The notes below the pieces were generated by a model. It searched no databases, was not told where the DNA came from, and worked only from the letters and a program-made list of their open reading frames with translations. Shown piece after piece: positions 44,656-54,363 of a DNA stretch of 64,000 bases. Within the stretch, counting starts at the first letter, position 1. Each line of letters opens with the position of its first letter. Origin of the DNA: Mesotaenium endlicherianum (lineage: Eukaryota > Streptophyta > Zygnematophyceae > Zygnematales > Mesotaeniaceae); the NCBI GenBank assembly GCA_009602735.1, contig WELA01004545.1:62001-126000 (forward strand). Direction: 5' to 3'. Position numbers and translations under genes: made by a program.

Positions 44656-45930
44656 ATGCTTGTCCACAAAGCCGCAATAACGGCACACAATGAAACTCAT
44701 TATGCGCAACATGCAAAAGCGCTGGCAGCGCTGAAAGACCGTATTGCCGATCCTGAACGCGTAATTAAATTGGTGCAGGATTTTCAGGTAGCAATTCCTT
44801 CCTGGGCATTAGGTACCGGCGGTACGCGTTTCGGAAGATTTCCGGGTGGCGGCGAGCCGCGCAGCCTCGAAGAAAAAATTGAAGACGTGGCTTTGCTGCA
44901 CAGGTTGAACCAGGGTAGTGGCGCTATATCATTGCACATTCCCTGGGATATACCTAGTAACCCGAAAGCGATCAGGGAACTGGCATCTTCACACGGACTT
45001 CGCTTCGATGCAGTGAACTCCAATACTTTCCAGGACCAGCCCGGTCAAGCACATTCTTATAAGTTCGGATCACTGCAACACCTGAATGAGCAGGTGCGCA
45101 GGCAAGCTATTGAACACAATATGGAAGTGATCCGTCACGGTGAAGCCCTCGGCTCACAAGCGCTCACCGTTTGGTTATCGGATGGTTCCTGCTTTCCGGG
45201 TCAGTTGAACTTCAGGAAAGCATTCCAGCGTACATTGGAAAGCTTGCAGGAGATATATGCGGCATTGCCGAAAGACTGGAAAATGTTCGTTGAATACAAA
45301 GCATTCGAACCCAATTTTTATTCTATGACGGTAGGCGATTGGGGACAATCCTATCTCTATGCCAGCAAACTCGGTCCGCAAGCCTATACATTGGTTGATC
45401 TCGGTCATCATTTACCAAATGCGAACATTGAACAAATCGTTTCGCTGTTACTGATGGAAGGAAAACTGGCAGGTTTCCATTTCAATGATTCCAAATATGG
45501 CGATGATGACCTCACCGTAGGTTCTATCAATCCCTATCAACTCTTCCTTATTTTCAACGAGCTGGTGGAAGGCATGGATGCGCGAGGTATGAACCATGCT
45601 GCTGATTTGGGATGGATGATCGATGCTTCGCATAATGTTAAAGACCCGCTGGAAGACCTGCTGCAATCGGTAGAAGCCATACGACTGGCTTATGCACAGG
45701 CATTGCTGGTAGACCAGGCAGCGCTGCGCCAGGCACAGGAGAATAACGACGTGGCAGCCGCACAAGAAATCTTACAGGAAGTTTACCGCACCGATCTGCG
45801 GCCGCTGGTTGCAGAAGCGAGATTACGTTCAGGCGGCGCACTGCGTCCGCTTGACTTGTTCAGGCAGGCCGGCGTACGCAAAGCACTCATTGCACAACGT
45901 GGTTACCATGCCCATACAACCGGTCTATGA
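44656..45930 (+). CDS. rhaI: L-rhamnose isomerase (RhaI type)
   Basis: A 424-residue cytoplasmic metal-dependent isomerase that converts L-rhamnose to L-rhamnulose. It resembles the Pseudomonas-type enzyme (about 430 residues), not the E. coli RhaA type: PSWALGTGGTRFGRFPGGGE, SGAISLHIPWD, RFDAVNSNTFQDQ, FVEYKAFEPNFYS, YTLVDLGHHLPNANIEQI and GFHFNDSKYGDDDLTVGSI with metal-binding Glu/Asp/His. The frame is open to a TTG at 44638, but the ATG at 44656 is the better start. It overlaps the kinase gene by 4 nt (ATGA). Confidence 0.93.
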   Translation: MLVHKAAITAHNETHYAQHAKALAALKDRIADPERVIKLVQDFQVAIPSWALGTGGTRFGRFPGGGEPRSLEEKIEDVALLHRLNQGSGAISLHIPWDIPSNPKAIRELASSHGLRFDAVNSNTFQDQPGQAHSYKFGSLQHLNEQVRRQAIEHNMEVIRHGEALGSQALTVWLSDGSCFPGQLNFRKAFQRTLESLQEIYAALPKDWKMFVEYKAFEPNFYSMTVGDWGQSYLYASKLGPQAYTLVDLGHHLPNANIEQIVSLLLMEGKLAGFHFNDSKYGDDDLTVGSINPYQLFLIFNELVEGMDARGMNHAADLGWMIDASHNVKDPLEDLLQSVEAIRLAYAQALLVDQAALRQAQENNDVAAAQEILQEVYRTDLRPLVAEARLRSGGALRPLDLFRQAGVRKALIAQRGYHAHTTGL

Positions 45931-47186
45931 AACCGCTTCCAGTAATTGCCGTATTTGATATTGGCCGGACCAATAAAAAATTCTTTCTCTTCGACAGGAA
46001 CTATGAGGTTGTGTATGAACGGGCTGTGCAACTGGAAGAAACAACAGATGCGGATGGTTATCCTTCGGAAGACCTGTATCTACTGGCGAAGTGGATGCAG
46101 GAAATATTCGATCAGGCTTTCGATCATCCGGATTTCAATATACAAGCTTTGAATTTTTCGGGCTATGGCGCCAGCATTGTGCATTTGGATGAAACGGGAA
46201 AACCTTTGATACCATTGTACAATTACCTCAAGCCATATCCTGCAACATTATTACAGGAATTTTGCAGTACTTATGGAGGCGAGCGAGCCCTGTCACTTGC
46301 TACCGGAGCGCCTTTAACCGGTAGCCTGAATACGGGTTTACAACTCTACCGGTTGAAAAAAGAACAGCCGTCTGTTTTTGCCGATGTACATCAAACACTG
46401 CACCTGCCGCAATGGTTGAGTTATCTTTTTACCAAAGAATGTTGCAGTGAAATGACCAGCCTGGGTTGTCATACAGCGCTGTGGGATTTTCAGCGGCAGG
46501 ATTATCACCCATGGGTACAGGAAGAAAATATTACCAGTAAGCTGCCGCCTATTTATCCCAGTCAAGCCGCTATTCAAATACAATACCGTGAACGCCCGCT
46601 GCATGTTGGTGTTGGATTGCACGACAGTTCTGCTGCATTGCTTCCTTATTTGATCAAGGCAGAAGAACCTTTTGTGCTGGTATCAACCGGCACCTGGTCA
46701 GTAACACTCAATCCTTTCAACGATAGATCGTTGACTGCGGCGGAACTGTCTTCAGATATGCTGTGTTATCTCACGTATGAAGGCCGTCCCGTGAAAGCGG
46801 GAAGACTGCTATTGGGCCGTAAGCATGAAGAACAAGCGGCTGAACTGGAAAAAGATTTTGGTGTGCAGTCAGGCGCATACAAACAAGTTGTTTTTGATTT
46901 GCATTGGACACCCAAACAAACAGATAGTTTTGTTGCCGCTTATCACCAACTAGTTTTTGAATTGGTGGAAGAACAAGCGGCCGTGATAAGAAATGTGCAT
47001 CCGGAAAAAGACCCTATACGCTTATTAGTGGAAGGCGGCTTCGCACAAAATAGTACCTTTATGCACTTGCTGGCTCGTGCTTTTCCGCATGCCGTGGTTG
47101 TTGCGTCTGTATTGGCACAGGCTTCTGCCCTGGGAGCCGCACTCGCTCTTCACGGATACTGGCAAATTGATAAAAGATCTATTTGA
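45927..47186 (+). CDS. FGGY-family sugar kinase, probable rhamnulokinase
   Basis: A 419-residue cytoplasmic kinase with the ASKHA fold. It has phosphate-1 motif AVFDIGRTNKKFFLFD at the N-terminus, NFSGYGASIVHLDETG, GVGLHDSSAALLPYL, FVLVSTGTWSVTLNP, and a C-terminal VEGGFAQNSTFMHLLA adenosine motif. It is shorter than E. coli RhaB (about 490), and a fuculokinase-like activity cannot be excluded by sequence alone. Its place between rhamnose isomerase and a GH2 gene, with an ATGA overlap to rhaI, makes rhamnulose phosphorylation the best reading. Confidence 0.88.
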   Translation: MKPLPVIAVFDIGRTNKKFFLFDRNYEVVYERAVQLEETTDADGYPSEDLYLLAKWMQEIFDQAFDHPDFNIQALNFSGYGASIVHLDETGKPLIPLYNYLKPYPATLLQEFCSTYGGERALSLATGAPLTGSLNTGLQLYRLKKEQPSVFADVHQTLHLPQWLSYLFTKECCSEMTSLGCHTALWDFQRQDYHPWVQEENITSKLPPIYPSQAAIQIQYRERPLHVGVGLHDSSAALLPYLIKAEEPFVLVSTGTWSVTLNPFNDRSLTAAELSSDMLCYLTYEGRPVKAGRLLLGRKHEEQAAELEKDFGVQSGAYKQVVFDLHWTPKQTDSFVAAYHQLVFELVEEQAAVIRNVHPEKDPIRLLVEGGFAQNSTFMHLLARAFPHAVVVASVLAQASALGAALALHGYWQIDKRSI

Positions 47187-47192
47187 ATTATC

Positions 47193-49958
47193 ATGAAAAA
47201 TTATTTTTTTCTTTTCTTGCTCTGCCTGGGCGGATATTGTACCGCATCTGCGCAGGAAACCATTATCCAGTATTTGTCTGGCACCGATAAAGATCATACT
47301 GTTCAATGGGATTTCTTTTGTACCGGCGGTATGAACAGCGGAAAGTGGAAAAAGATTGCAGTGCCTTCCAACTGGGAGCTGCAAGGTTTTGGTGTATATA
47401 ATTACGGACACGATAAAGTAAAAGCAGACGAAGAAGGGTTATATAAGCATGCCTTCAAGGTTCCGGCGTTGAAGAAAGAGAAAAGGGTTTTCATTGTATT
47501 CGAAGGCTCCATGACCGATACAGAAGTCAAGATCAACGGACATTTGGCCGGCGCTGTACACCAGGGAAGTTTTTACCAATTTAAATACGATATCACTTCG
47601 CTCATCAAACCAGGGGAAAGCAACCTGCTCGAAGTACGCGTGAGTAAAATGTCGGCCAATGCATCTGTGAACAAAGCAGAACGCAACGGCGATTATTGGG
47701 TATTCGGCGGTATTTACCGTCCTGTGTACCTGGAAATTGTTCCCGAAACATTCATTGAAAGAGTTGCAATAGATGCAAAAGCCGATGGCGCTTTTAATAT
47801 GGATGTATATCATGCGTATGCACACGAAGGACAGGTTATTGAAGCACAGATTCAAAAGCTGAGCGGAGAACATGTTGGTAAACTTTTTTCTAAAAAGGTG
47901 AAAGGCGATAAGGAAAAAACATCCCTGCATATAAAGATTGACCATCCCTTGCAGTGGAGCCCGGAGTTCCCGAATCTGTACCGGGTGCTGGTAACGATCA
48001 AGGATACCAAAAATGTTATTCACCAGGTAAAACAATCGTTCGGTTTCAGAACGGTTGAAGTGAAGCCCAAAGAGGGCATTTATGTAAATGGTGCGAAAGT
48101 CATGTTCAAAGGGGCCGACCGGCACAGCTTCTGGCCTGAAAGCGGCAGGGCGTTGAGCAGGGATGTACACCTGATGGACATCAGGCTGATGAAAGAAATG
48201 AACATGAATGCGGTTCGCATGTCGCATTATCCGCCAGACCAGCAATTTCTTTATCTCTGCGACTCGCTGGGTTTGTTCGTGTTGGATGAACTGAATGGTT
48301 GGCAAAAATCTTACGACACTGCTACTGCCAAAAGACTGGTAAAGGAGATGGTTGTAAGAGATGTAAACCATCCTTCCGTTGTAGTCTGGGATAATGGAAA
48401 TGAAGGTGGCTGGAATACGGCGATTGACGATGATTTCAAGTTGTATGATCCGCAAAAACGTATAGTGATCCATCCCTGGCAGCAATTCGGCAGCACAGAT
48501 ACCAAGCATTATCCCGATTACCAGTATATACAGGCTTCTGCAGAAAAAGGAGAAGAGATATTCTTTCCAACTGAATTCCTGCATGGCTTATACGATGGCG
48601 GATTGGGTGCAGGGCTCGACGATTACTGGAACCTGATGTTACGCCACCCGCGCAGCGCAGGAGGCTTCCTCTGGGCATTGCTCGATGAAGGAGTGGTGAG
48701 AACAGATAAGAACGGTGTTTATGATACAGATGGAAACCATGCACCTGATGGTATACTAGGACCGCATCGTGAAAAGGAGGCCAGCTTTTATACGATCAAA
48801 GAAATATGGTCGCCCGTTTATATTGCTCCCCGGTTGAACAAACCCGGTTTTAATGACAAGCTCGATATAGAAAACAGGTATATGTTTACCAACCTCAACC
48901 AATGCAGGTTTGAATGGAAACTGCTTTCTTTCCCATCACCCAAAGATGCAACAACCCTCTCTAAAGTAATAGCAGAGGGACAGACAACCATTTCTTCTTT
49001 GAAGCCGGGAAAAAAAGGCGTGCTGGATTTGCATTTGCCTGCTGCAAAAAGCAAAGCGGATGCCCTTTACTTAACAGCGTATGACCCCAATTATCGTGAA
49101 ATTTTTACCTGGAGCTGGTTATTACGAACACCTCAACAAACGGCCGACAGCTTGTTGAGGCCTGCAGTGAATGCTTCGGCTGTTAAAACAAAAGATGCAG
49201 ACAGTTCGCTCGTTGTCAGCAGCGATCACATCAATTATTATTTCAACAAAAGAACAGGGCTCCTGCACCGGGTGATAAAAGGGAATACGGTAATATCACT
49301 GTCAGGCGGACCGGTGCTGGCCGGAGTTGATTGCAGGCTGGATGAATTGACACACCGCGATTCTGCCAACAGTCATATTGTAGCATGTACCTATTCGGGC
49401 GATGCCTCATTGCATGTACGGTGGACCTTCCATCCCGGACAACCGGTGAAACTGGAATACACGTATGTGCAGACCGGTGAAGTGAATTTTTCAGGCATTA
49501 CATTCAATTACCCTGAAGAAAAAATAACAGGAATGAAATGGCTGGGCAGGGGACCTTACCGGGTATGGAAAAACAGGATGAAGGGCATGCAGATGGGCGT
49601 ATGGCATAAAGCATACAACAATGCAGTAACCGGTGAAACCTGGGACTATCCTGAATTCAAAGGGTACCATGCTGCATGGAGTTGGGCAGTCATAGAAAAC
49701 AAAGAAGCGCCGTTTACTGTTTTTACGGAGAATGAAAATACATTCCTGCAAATGGGCAAACCGAAGCGACCCAAAGACGCGCCGCTGAACAACAATGTTG
49801 TGCCGGAATTTCCCAATGGAGAGCTGGGATTTCTGCAAACCATCAGTCCTATTGGCACCAAATTCAAGCCAGCCAATGAAAAGATGGGTCCGCAAAGCGA
49901 AAAAAATAAACTAAGCGCCGACCCTGTTCATGGGGTGTTGTGGTTTGATTTCAGGTAA
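47193..49958 (+). CDS. Glycoside hydrolase family 2 beta-galactosidase-like enzyme
   Basis: A 921-residue secreted enzyme of LacZ-like layout: signal peptide (NYFFLFLLCLGGYCTASAQ), sugar-binding domain (VPSNWELQGFGVYNYG, GSMTDTEVKINGHLAG), immunoglobulin-like domain, TIM barrel with Glu404 in WDNGNEGGWN (acid/base) and Glu461 in FPTEFLHGLYDGG (nucleophile), then C-terminal beta-sandwich domains including a Bgal-small-chain-like part (GMKWLGRGPYRVWKNRMKG). Many relatives act on galactose or rhamnose-linked galactosides in pectin. It starts 6 nt after the kinase stop, so it belongs to the rhamnose operon and probably frees substrate for it. Confidence 0.92.
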   Translation: MKNYFFLFLLCLGGYCTASAQETIIQYLSGTDKDHTVQWDFFCTGGMNSGKWKKIAVPSNWELQGFGVYNYGHDKVKADEEGLYKHAFKVPALKKEKRVFIVFEGSMTDTEVKINGHLAGAVHQGSFYQFKYDITSLIKPGESNLLEVRVSKMSANASVNKAERNGDYWVFGGIYRPVYLEIVPETFIERVAIDAKADGAFNMDVYHAYAHEGQVIEAQIQKLSGEHVGKLFSKKVKGDKEKTSLHIKIDHPLQWSPEFPNLYRVLVTIKDTKNVIHQVKQSFGFRTVEVKPKEGIYVNGAKVMFKGADRHSFWPESGRALSRDVHLMDIRLMKEMNMNAVRMSHYPPDQQFLYLCDSLGLFVLDELNGWQKSYDTATAKRLVKEMVVRDVNHPSVVVWDNGNEGGWNTAIDDDFKLYDPQKRIVIHPWQQFGSTDTKHYPDYQYIQASAEKGEEIFFPTEFLHGLYDGGLGAGLDDYWNLMLRHPRSAGGFLWALLDEGVVRTDKNGVYDTDGNHAPDGILGPHREKEASFYTIKEIWSPVYIAPRLNKPGFNDKLDIENRYMFTNLNQCRFEWKLLSFPSPKDATTLSKVIAEGQTTISSLKPGKKGVLDLHLPAAKSKADALYLTAYDPNYREIFTWSWLLRTPQQTADSLLRPAVNASAVKTKDADSSLVVSSDHINYYFNKRTGLLHRVIKGNTVISLSGGPVLAGVDCRLDELTHRDSANSHIVACTYSGDASLHVRWTFHPGQPVKLEYTYVQTGEVNFSGITFNYPEEKITGMKWLGRGPYRVWKNRMKGMQMGVWHKAYNNAVTGETWDYPEFKGYHAAWSWAVIENKEAPFTVFTENENTFLQMGKPKRPKDAPLNNNVVPEFPNGELGFLQTISPIGTKFKPANEKMGPQSEKNKLSADPVHGVLWFDFR

Positions 49959-49964
49959 CAACCT

Positions 49965-50759
49965 TTAAGGGATCTTCACCGACTTCACCTGGCTGGTATG
50001 CGCACTGAAATAACCCAATGCGCCGTTAGACAGGTTGCTGGGCGGATTGGCAGGCGTAATATTATTGGTGTTCAGATCGGCCAATGCACGCATATACGTA
50101 AAAACGGCTTTGTCGATACACCTCATTTCAACAGTAACAGTATCGCCTGATGCAATATCACGATGGTTGTCTTCTGCCTGGTAGATCAGTGGCCTGTAAT
50201 AAACGCCGCCATTGTTGATGTAATCGTTCCAGGTGTAGATGTTCTGTACCAGCGCCCTGTTCACGTATTCTACAAACTGGTAATTGTTACCCAGCGTGTC
50301 AGGATCCCTGAACCATGGGCGAACCACTTTGAGCACTTTATTACCGAAAGCCAACTGGTCGGCCGTCAGCGTATCGAAATTTACCGGGTAGGGCATGGTA
50401 GAGCCGGCGGTATAACTAACCTGGTTGATGATGGCCTGTAAGGAGTAAGTCCTGCCCGGAACACCAACAGCATTGGGGTGCGTATAAACACCCGGGGTTG
50501 TTTCGAGCAATTGATAGCTGTTGCCGGCATTGTCCCGGATCTTTACAACCGCACCCGAAACAGGAGGGAAGCTGTTATTGTCGCTGAACCTGACCGACCG
50601 GGTGATGGTGACACTGGCAGGCCCCTGGTTGTTCACGATCCCTTCAATCACAACCTGCGAAGGCGCGTTGTTTAAATTAACATCGATCACTTTTTTACAG
50701 GAAGCAAAAAGGAGCGACAGTATCAACAGGCGGTATGTATATTTTGTAAGGGTTGACAT
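49965..50759 (-). CDS. DUF4249 domain lipoprotein
   Basis: A 264-residue lipoprotein: MSTLTKYTYRLLILSLLFAS followed by the lipobox Cys, then KKVIDVNLNNAPSQVVIEG, which is typical of DUF4249 proteins encoded beside TonB receptors of the outer-membrane peptidase-regulatory type. The frame is open to 50957, but upstream codons overlap the receptor gene; the ATG at 50759 sits 7 nt after the receptor stop. Function unknown; presumably a surface partner of the receptor. Confidence 0.85.
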   Translation of the reverse strand: MSTLTKYTYRLLILSLLFASCKKVIDVNLNNAPSQVVIEGIVNNQGPASVTITRSVRFSDNNSFPPVSGAVVKIRDNAGNSYQLLETTPGVYTHPNAVGVPGRTYSLQAIINQVSYTAGSTMPYPVNFDTLTADQLAFGNKVLKVVRPWFRDPDTLGNNYQFVEYVNRALVQNIYTWNDYINNGGVYYRPLIYQAEDNHRDIASGDTVTVEMRCIDKAVFTYMRALADLNTNNITPANPPSNLSNGALGYFSAHTSQVKSVKIP

Positions 50760-50766
50760 GTGATCA

Positions 50767-53106
50767 TCAGAATTTAAAATTCCAGGTAATACTCGGAATG
50801 AATTTGAACAAAGCCGTTCGTAAAGCCTGTGTTTTTTCCGGGTGATCGGGATCATCCTGGAAAGTAATGGTATAGGCATTCTCACGACCATACAGGTTGT
50901 ATATACCGAAGGTCCAACTGCTTTGATAACGCCTGCTCTTGTTTTTCTTGTTTTCAACAGTAGCAGCTATATCCAGGCGGTGATAGGGCGGCATGCGATA
51001 TCCGTTGCGTTCGGTGTATACGAAAACGGTTTGTCCGTTTACATGGTATTTGCCGGAAGGAAAAGTAACGGCGTTGCCGGTGTTGTATACCCAGGTGCCA
51101 GAGAGTGTCCATCGGTCAGATAATTTATAAATACCCACCAACGAAATATCATGGGTAATATCCTGCCTGGCCGGGAAATATTGTCCGTTGTTGATCTGGT
51201 CGAAGCGGCGTTCCGTTTTGGAGAGGGTATAGCCCACCCAGCCACTCAGCCTGCCATATTTTTTTCGGAGCAACCATTCAATACCATAAGCCCTGCCCAC
51301 ACCGTACAATAACTGGTTTTCAACATTATCATTGGCCCTGAGTAAGGCTCCGCTTTTATAGTCGATCTGGTGCTGCATCCATTTGTAATAAGTTTCAACC
51401 GTCAGTTCGTATTGATCGTTCGCTGAGGTTTGATAATAACCAATGGCAAACTGATCGGCTGTTTCGGGTTGAACATTGTTGGTGCTGGGCAACCAGAGGT
51501 CGGTAGGACTGCTGGTGGTGGTATTGCTTAAAAAATGCAGGTTCTGCACATTGCGCGTATAAGAAGCTTTGATGGAACGCCGTTCATTCAACTGGTAACT
51601 GGCCGATATGCGGGGCTCGAGGTTCCAATAGCTGACAACGGTAGCTCCGGGACCGTAACGCATCGTGTCGGTAGTGTTGCCTGCCGTATCATAAGTATAA
51701 AAATTACCGGGGCCCAGCACGGTCAGGTTCGATAACCGCAACCCGTAAATCAGGTTGAGCCGCTCGCTGGCTTTGATCTCATGAGAAAAATAAACGGCCG
51801 ATTCGAGTGATTTTTTGTTTTGCACTTTATTGCCTGTAAATGCAGAATCGTCTGATGTAACCCTGCCAGGAGAATTGGTATGCAGGATGGCGTTGGCCCC
51901 GAATTTCAATTTGTTGTTATTGTTCAGGAAAAGATCAAAATCCTGTTTGAAGTTGAGGTCTTCTATTTTAGAGTTGATGGTGAGCAATTGCTTGCCCGAT
52001 TTGATCTTGATCACATAATTGTAATTGCTGTAGATGAGCGATGTATTGGAAAAGAGGTTCCTGCTGAAAATATGGTTCCATCGCAAAGTGCCGGTGGTAT
52101 TACCCCAATCGCTTTTGAATGTTTCGGCAAAACCCAACACATCCCTGCCGAAATAGCCCGAGAGGTAGAGACGGTCGCGCTTGCCCAGCATATAATTCGC
52201 CTTGAGGTTGAGGTCGTAGAAATAGAGCTTGTTGTTGTTAACAGTCGTATCCCTGGAGAGCTTCAGGAACTGATCGGCATACGTGCGCCTGGCGCTGATA
52301 ATAAAAGAGCCTTTGTCTTTTACGATAGGCCCTTCTATGTTGATGCGGGAAGAGATCAGCCCGAGGCCACCGCTTACATTGTAGTCCTTACTGTTCCCGT
52401 CTTTCATTTTGATGTCTACCACAGACGACAACCGCCCACCGTATTGGGCAGGCATACTGCCCTTGTAAACGCTCACGTCTTTAATCGCATCGGAATTGAA
52501 GGTAGAAAAGAAGCCGAGCAGGTGAGAAGCATTGTACACCGGCGCTTCATCGAGCAGGATCAGGTTTTGATCGGCGCTTCCACCGCGCACAAAAAAACCG
52601 CTGCTGCCTTCACCGGCCGATTTAATGCCGGGAAGCAGTTGAATACTTTTGAGCACATCTCTTTCACCCAATAATACCGGCAAGAGGTTAATCTCAGAGA
52701 GGTTCAGTTTTTCAACACCCATAACCGGTTTGGCTATGTGCTCGTTCTTTCTTTTGGAAGAGACCACTACTTCATTCAACACCGTGCTCACGGGCATTAA
52801 TTCTATATCGTTACGCAGATCGGCGTGTAGTGTTGTTTTTTGTGAAAAGAGCTGGTAACCCTGGAAGCTCACATTCAGCGAATAAGTTCCCGGCTTAACG
52901 CTGATGGCATAAAAACCGTAAGCATTGGTAGTGGTGCCGGTATTCAGTTCTTCTATTTTTACTGCTGCGCCGATGAGTACTTCACCTGTACTTTTATCTT
53001 TGATAATGCCACTGACAGTGAATCGCTCCTGTGCATTAGCAACATTCCATGAAAAAGTGAAGAAGAAACAAAACAGGGTAAGTATTCTTTTGGTTACAGC
53101 AGTCAT
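50767..53106 (-). CDS. TonB-dependent receptor with N-terminal carboxypeptidase-regulatory-like domain
   Basis: A 779-residue outer membrane receptor. It has a signal peptide (KRILTLFCFFFTFSWNVANA), a regulatory-like domain (VSGIIKDKSTGEVLIGAAVK, about 30-115), a plug (GERDVLKSIQLLPGIKSAGE, GFFVRGGSADQNLILLDEAP) and a barrel ending in FIPSITWNFKF. It forms a two-gene unit with the DUF4249 lipoprotein, an arrangement common in Bacteroidota whose ligands are mostly unknown. It is not a SusC (too short, no SusD). Confidence 0.92.
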   Translation of the reverse strand: MTAVTKRILTLFCFFFTFSWNVANAQERFTVSGIIKDKSTGEVLIGAAVKIEELNTGTTTNAYGFYAISVKPGTYSLNVSFQGYQLFSQKTTLHADLRNDIELMPVSTVLNEVVVSSKRKNEHIAKPVMGVEKLNLSEINLLPVLLGERDVLKSIQLLPGIKSAGEGSSGFFVRGGSADQNLILLDEAPVYNASHLLGFFSTFNSDAIKDVSVYKGSMPAQYGGRLSSVVDIKMKDGNSKDYNVSGGLGLISSRINIEGPIVKDKGSFIISARRTYADQFLKLSRDTTVNNNKLYFYDLNLKANYMLGKRDRLYLSGYFGRDVLGFAETFKSDWGNTTGTLRWNHIFSRNLFSNTSLIYSNYNYVIKIKSGKQLLTINSKIEDLNFKQDFDLFLNNNNKLKFGANAILHTNSPGRVTSDDSAFTGNKVQNKKSLESAVYFSHEIKASERLNLIYGLRLSNLTVLGPGNFYTYDTAGNTTDTMRYGPGATVVSYWNLEPRISASYQLNERRSIKASYTRNVQNLHFLSNTTTSSPTDLWLPSTNNVQPETADQFAIGYYQTSANDQYELTVETYYKWMQHQIDYKSGALLRANDNVENQLLYGVGRAYGIEWLLRKKYGRLSGWVGYTLSKTERRFDQINNGQYFPARQDITHDISLVGIYKLSDRWTLSGTWVYNTGNAVTFPSGKYHVNGQTVFVYTERNGYRMPPYHRLDIAATVENKKNKSRRYQSSWTFGIYNLYGRENAYTITFQDDPDHPEKTQALRTALFKFIPSITWNFKF

Positions 53107-53206
53107 AGGGCTAAATTATTGTGTTACCCGCGTAGCAATGAACAGCTCGTCAAGTTTGAACATAATTTAACAAACGGGGAAAGCGTACCTGTAACCTTCG
53201 GAGCTA

Positions 53207-53620
53207 TTATGGTTTTTCTCCGGCCATTTCCATTATGATGGCCCATTCGGCATCAGTAACAGGTTGAACCGATAAACGCCCCAAACGCACGAGCGCCATA
53301 TTGGCCAAACGTTTGTCGGCCTTGATTTGTACGAGGGTTACCGGTTTTTTCAGTTTTTTGTGCGGTTTGAAGTCTACCGCTACCCATGCTTCTTCTGTAG
53401 TGGTGGGATCCTGGTAGGCTTCTTTTATTACTTTGGCAATACCTACGATCTCGGTGCCTTCATTACTGTGGTACCAAAAGACCAGGTCGCCTTTCTTCAT
53501 CGTGCGCAGGTGATTGCGTGCGGCATAATTGCGTACGCCATCCCAAAATGTTTGTCCGTCTTTGACAAACTGCTCCCAACTGTATTTGAAGGGTTCTGAT
53601 TTTATCAGCCAGTAGTTCAT
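53207..53620 (-). CDS. EVE domain (PUA-like) protein
   Basis: A 137-residue cytoplasmic protein of the EVE/thymocyte nuclear protein 1 family, which is thought to recognise modified bases. The fold markers MNYWLIKSEPFKYSWEQF, FWDGVRNYAARNHLRTMKKG, LVFWYHSNEGTEIVG and VQIKADKRLANMALVRLGRL are present. The frame extends upstream to 53713, but the ATG at 53620 gives the family N-terminus and leaves a 19-nt gap to the upstream LutA-like gene. Likely role in nucleic-acid modification biology, not shown here. Confidence 0.92.
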   Translation of the reverse strand: MNYWLIKSEPFKYSWEQFVKDGQTFWDGVRNYAARNHLRTMKKGDLVFWYHSNEGTEIVGIAKVIKEAYQDPTTTEEAWVAVDFKPHKKLKKPVTLVQIKADKRLANMALVRLGRLSVQPVTDAEWAIIMEMAGEKP

Positions 53621-53639
53621 ACAATAAAAATAAATAAAA

Positions 53640-54359
53640 TTACCATCCACTAGCCAGCACATCAGCCAGGTGTAATACTTGTAAACCTGCGTTTTTGTGT
53701 TTGTTGCAACCATCGATGTGCATGAGACAGCTCATATCAGTACTGATGAGGTATTCCGCGCCGGTAGCAGCGGCATGGGCGATCTTCTGGTCGCCCATGG
53801 CTATGCTGATGGGTTCGAACTTAACGGCGAAAGTGCCCCCGAAACCGCAGCAGGTTTCCACATCATTCATCTCCACCAGTTCCAGACCTTTTACTTTGCT
53901 CAGCAATTGCCGGGGCTCCTGCTTGAGCTTGCATTCGCGCAGTGCCGCGCAACTGTCGTGGTAAGTGGCTTTGCCATGAAAGCTGGCGCCCAGGTCATCT
54001 ACCTGCAACACATTCACCAGGAAATCGGATAATTCAAAAGCGCGGTTGCCGATCTTTTTTGCACGCGAAGACTGGGATGTATTTTCAAACAGTTTTTCGT
54101 AATAGTTCCGCACGAACCCAATACAACTGGCGCTGGGCGCTACAATATAATCGGCACTTTCAAAATCTTTCAGGAATTTGCTGCATACTTCTTTGGCTTC
54201 ACCCCAAAAACCGGCGTTGAAAGCAGGCTGGCCGCAACAGGTCTGGTTATCGTTGTAACGCACTTTGCATCCTGCTTTCTCCAATACCTTCACCATATTA
54301 AAAGCTACCTGTGGGTAAAGCTGGTCAATAAAACAGGGTACAAAGATTTGAACGTTCAT
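53640..54359 (-). CDS. LutA/LldE-like (Fe-S)-binding CCG-domain protein
   Basis: A 239-residue protein with two CCG (DUF224) domains: TCCGQPAFNAGFWGEAKEV and ETCCGFGGTFAVKFEP. These ligate a redox cofactor in heterodisulfide-reductase-like proteins. It resembles LutA/LldE/YkgE, the small subunit of the L-lactate oxidation complex. LutB and LutC partners are not adjacent, so it may act with subunits encoded elsewhere or in another process. It lies between ribH and the EVE gene on the same strand. Confidence 0.88.
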   Translation of the reverse strand: MNVQIFVPCFIDQLYPQVAFNMVKVLEKAGCKVRYNDNQTCCGQPAFNAGFWGEAKEVCSKFLKDFESADYIVAPSASCIGFVRNYYEKLFENTSQSSRAKKIGNRAFELSDFLVNVLQVDDLGASFHGKATYHDSCAALRECKLKQEPRQLLSKVKGLELVEMNDVETCCGFGGTFAVKFEPISIAMGDQKIAHAAATGAEYLISTDMSCLMHIDGCNKHKNAGLQVLHLADVLASGW

Positions 54360-54363
54360 GCGT

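Noticed and set aside
47439-48584. Long open frame (381 codons) on the minus strand
   Set aside because: Antisense to the GH2 gene at 47193-49958, whose catalytic motifs are in frame. The antisense product has no family features.
51880-52674. 264-codon plus-strand frame
   Set aside because: Antisense to the TonB receptor at 50767-53106, no recognisable domain.
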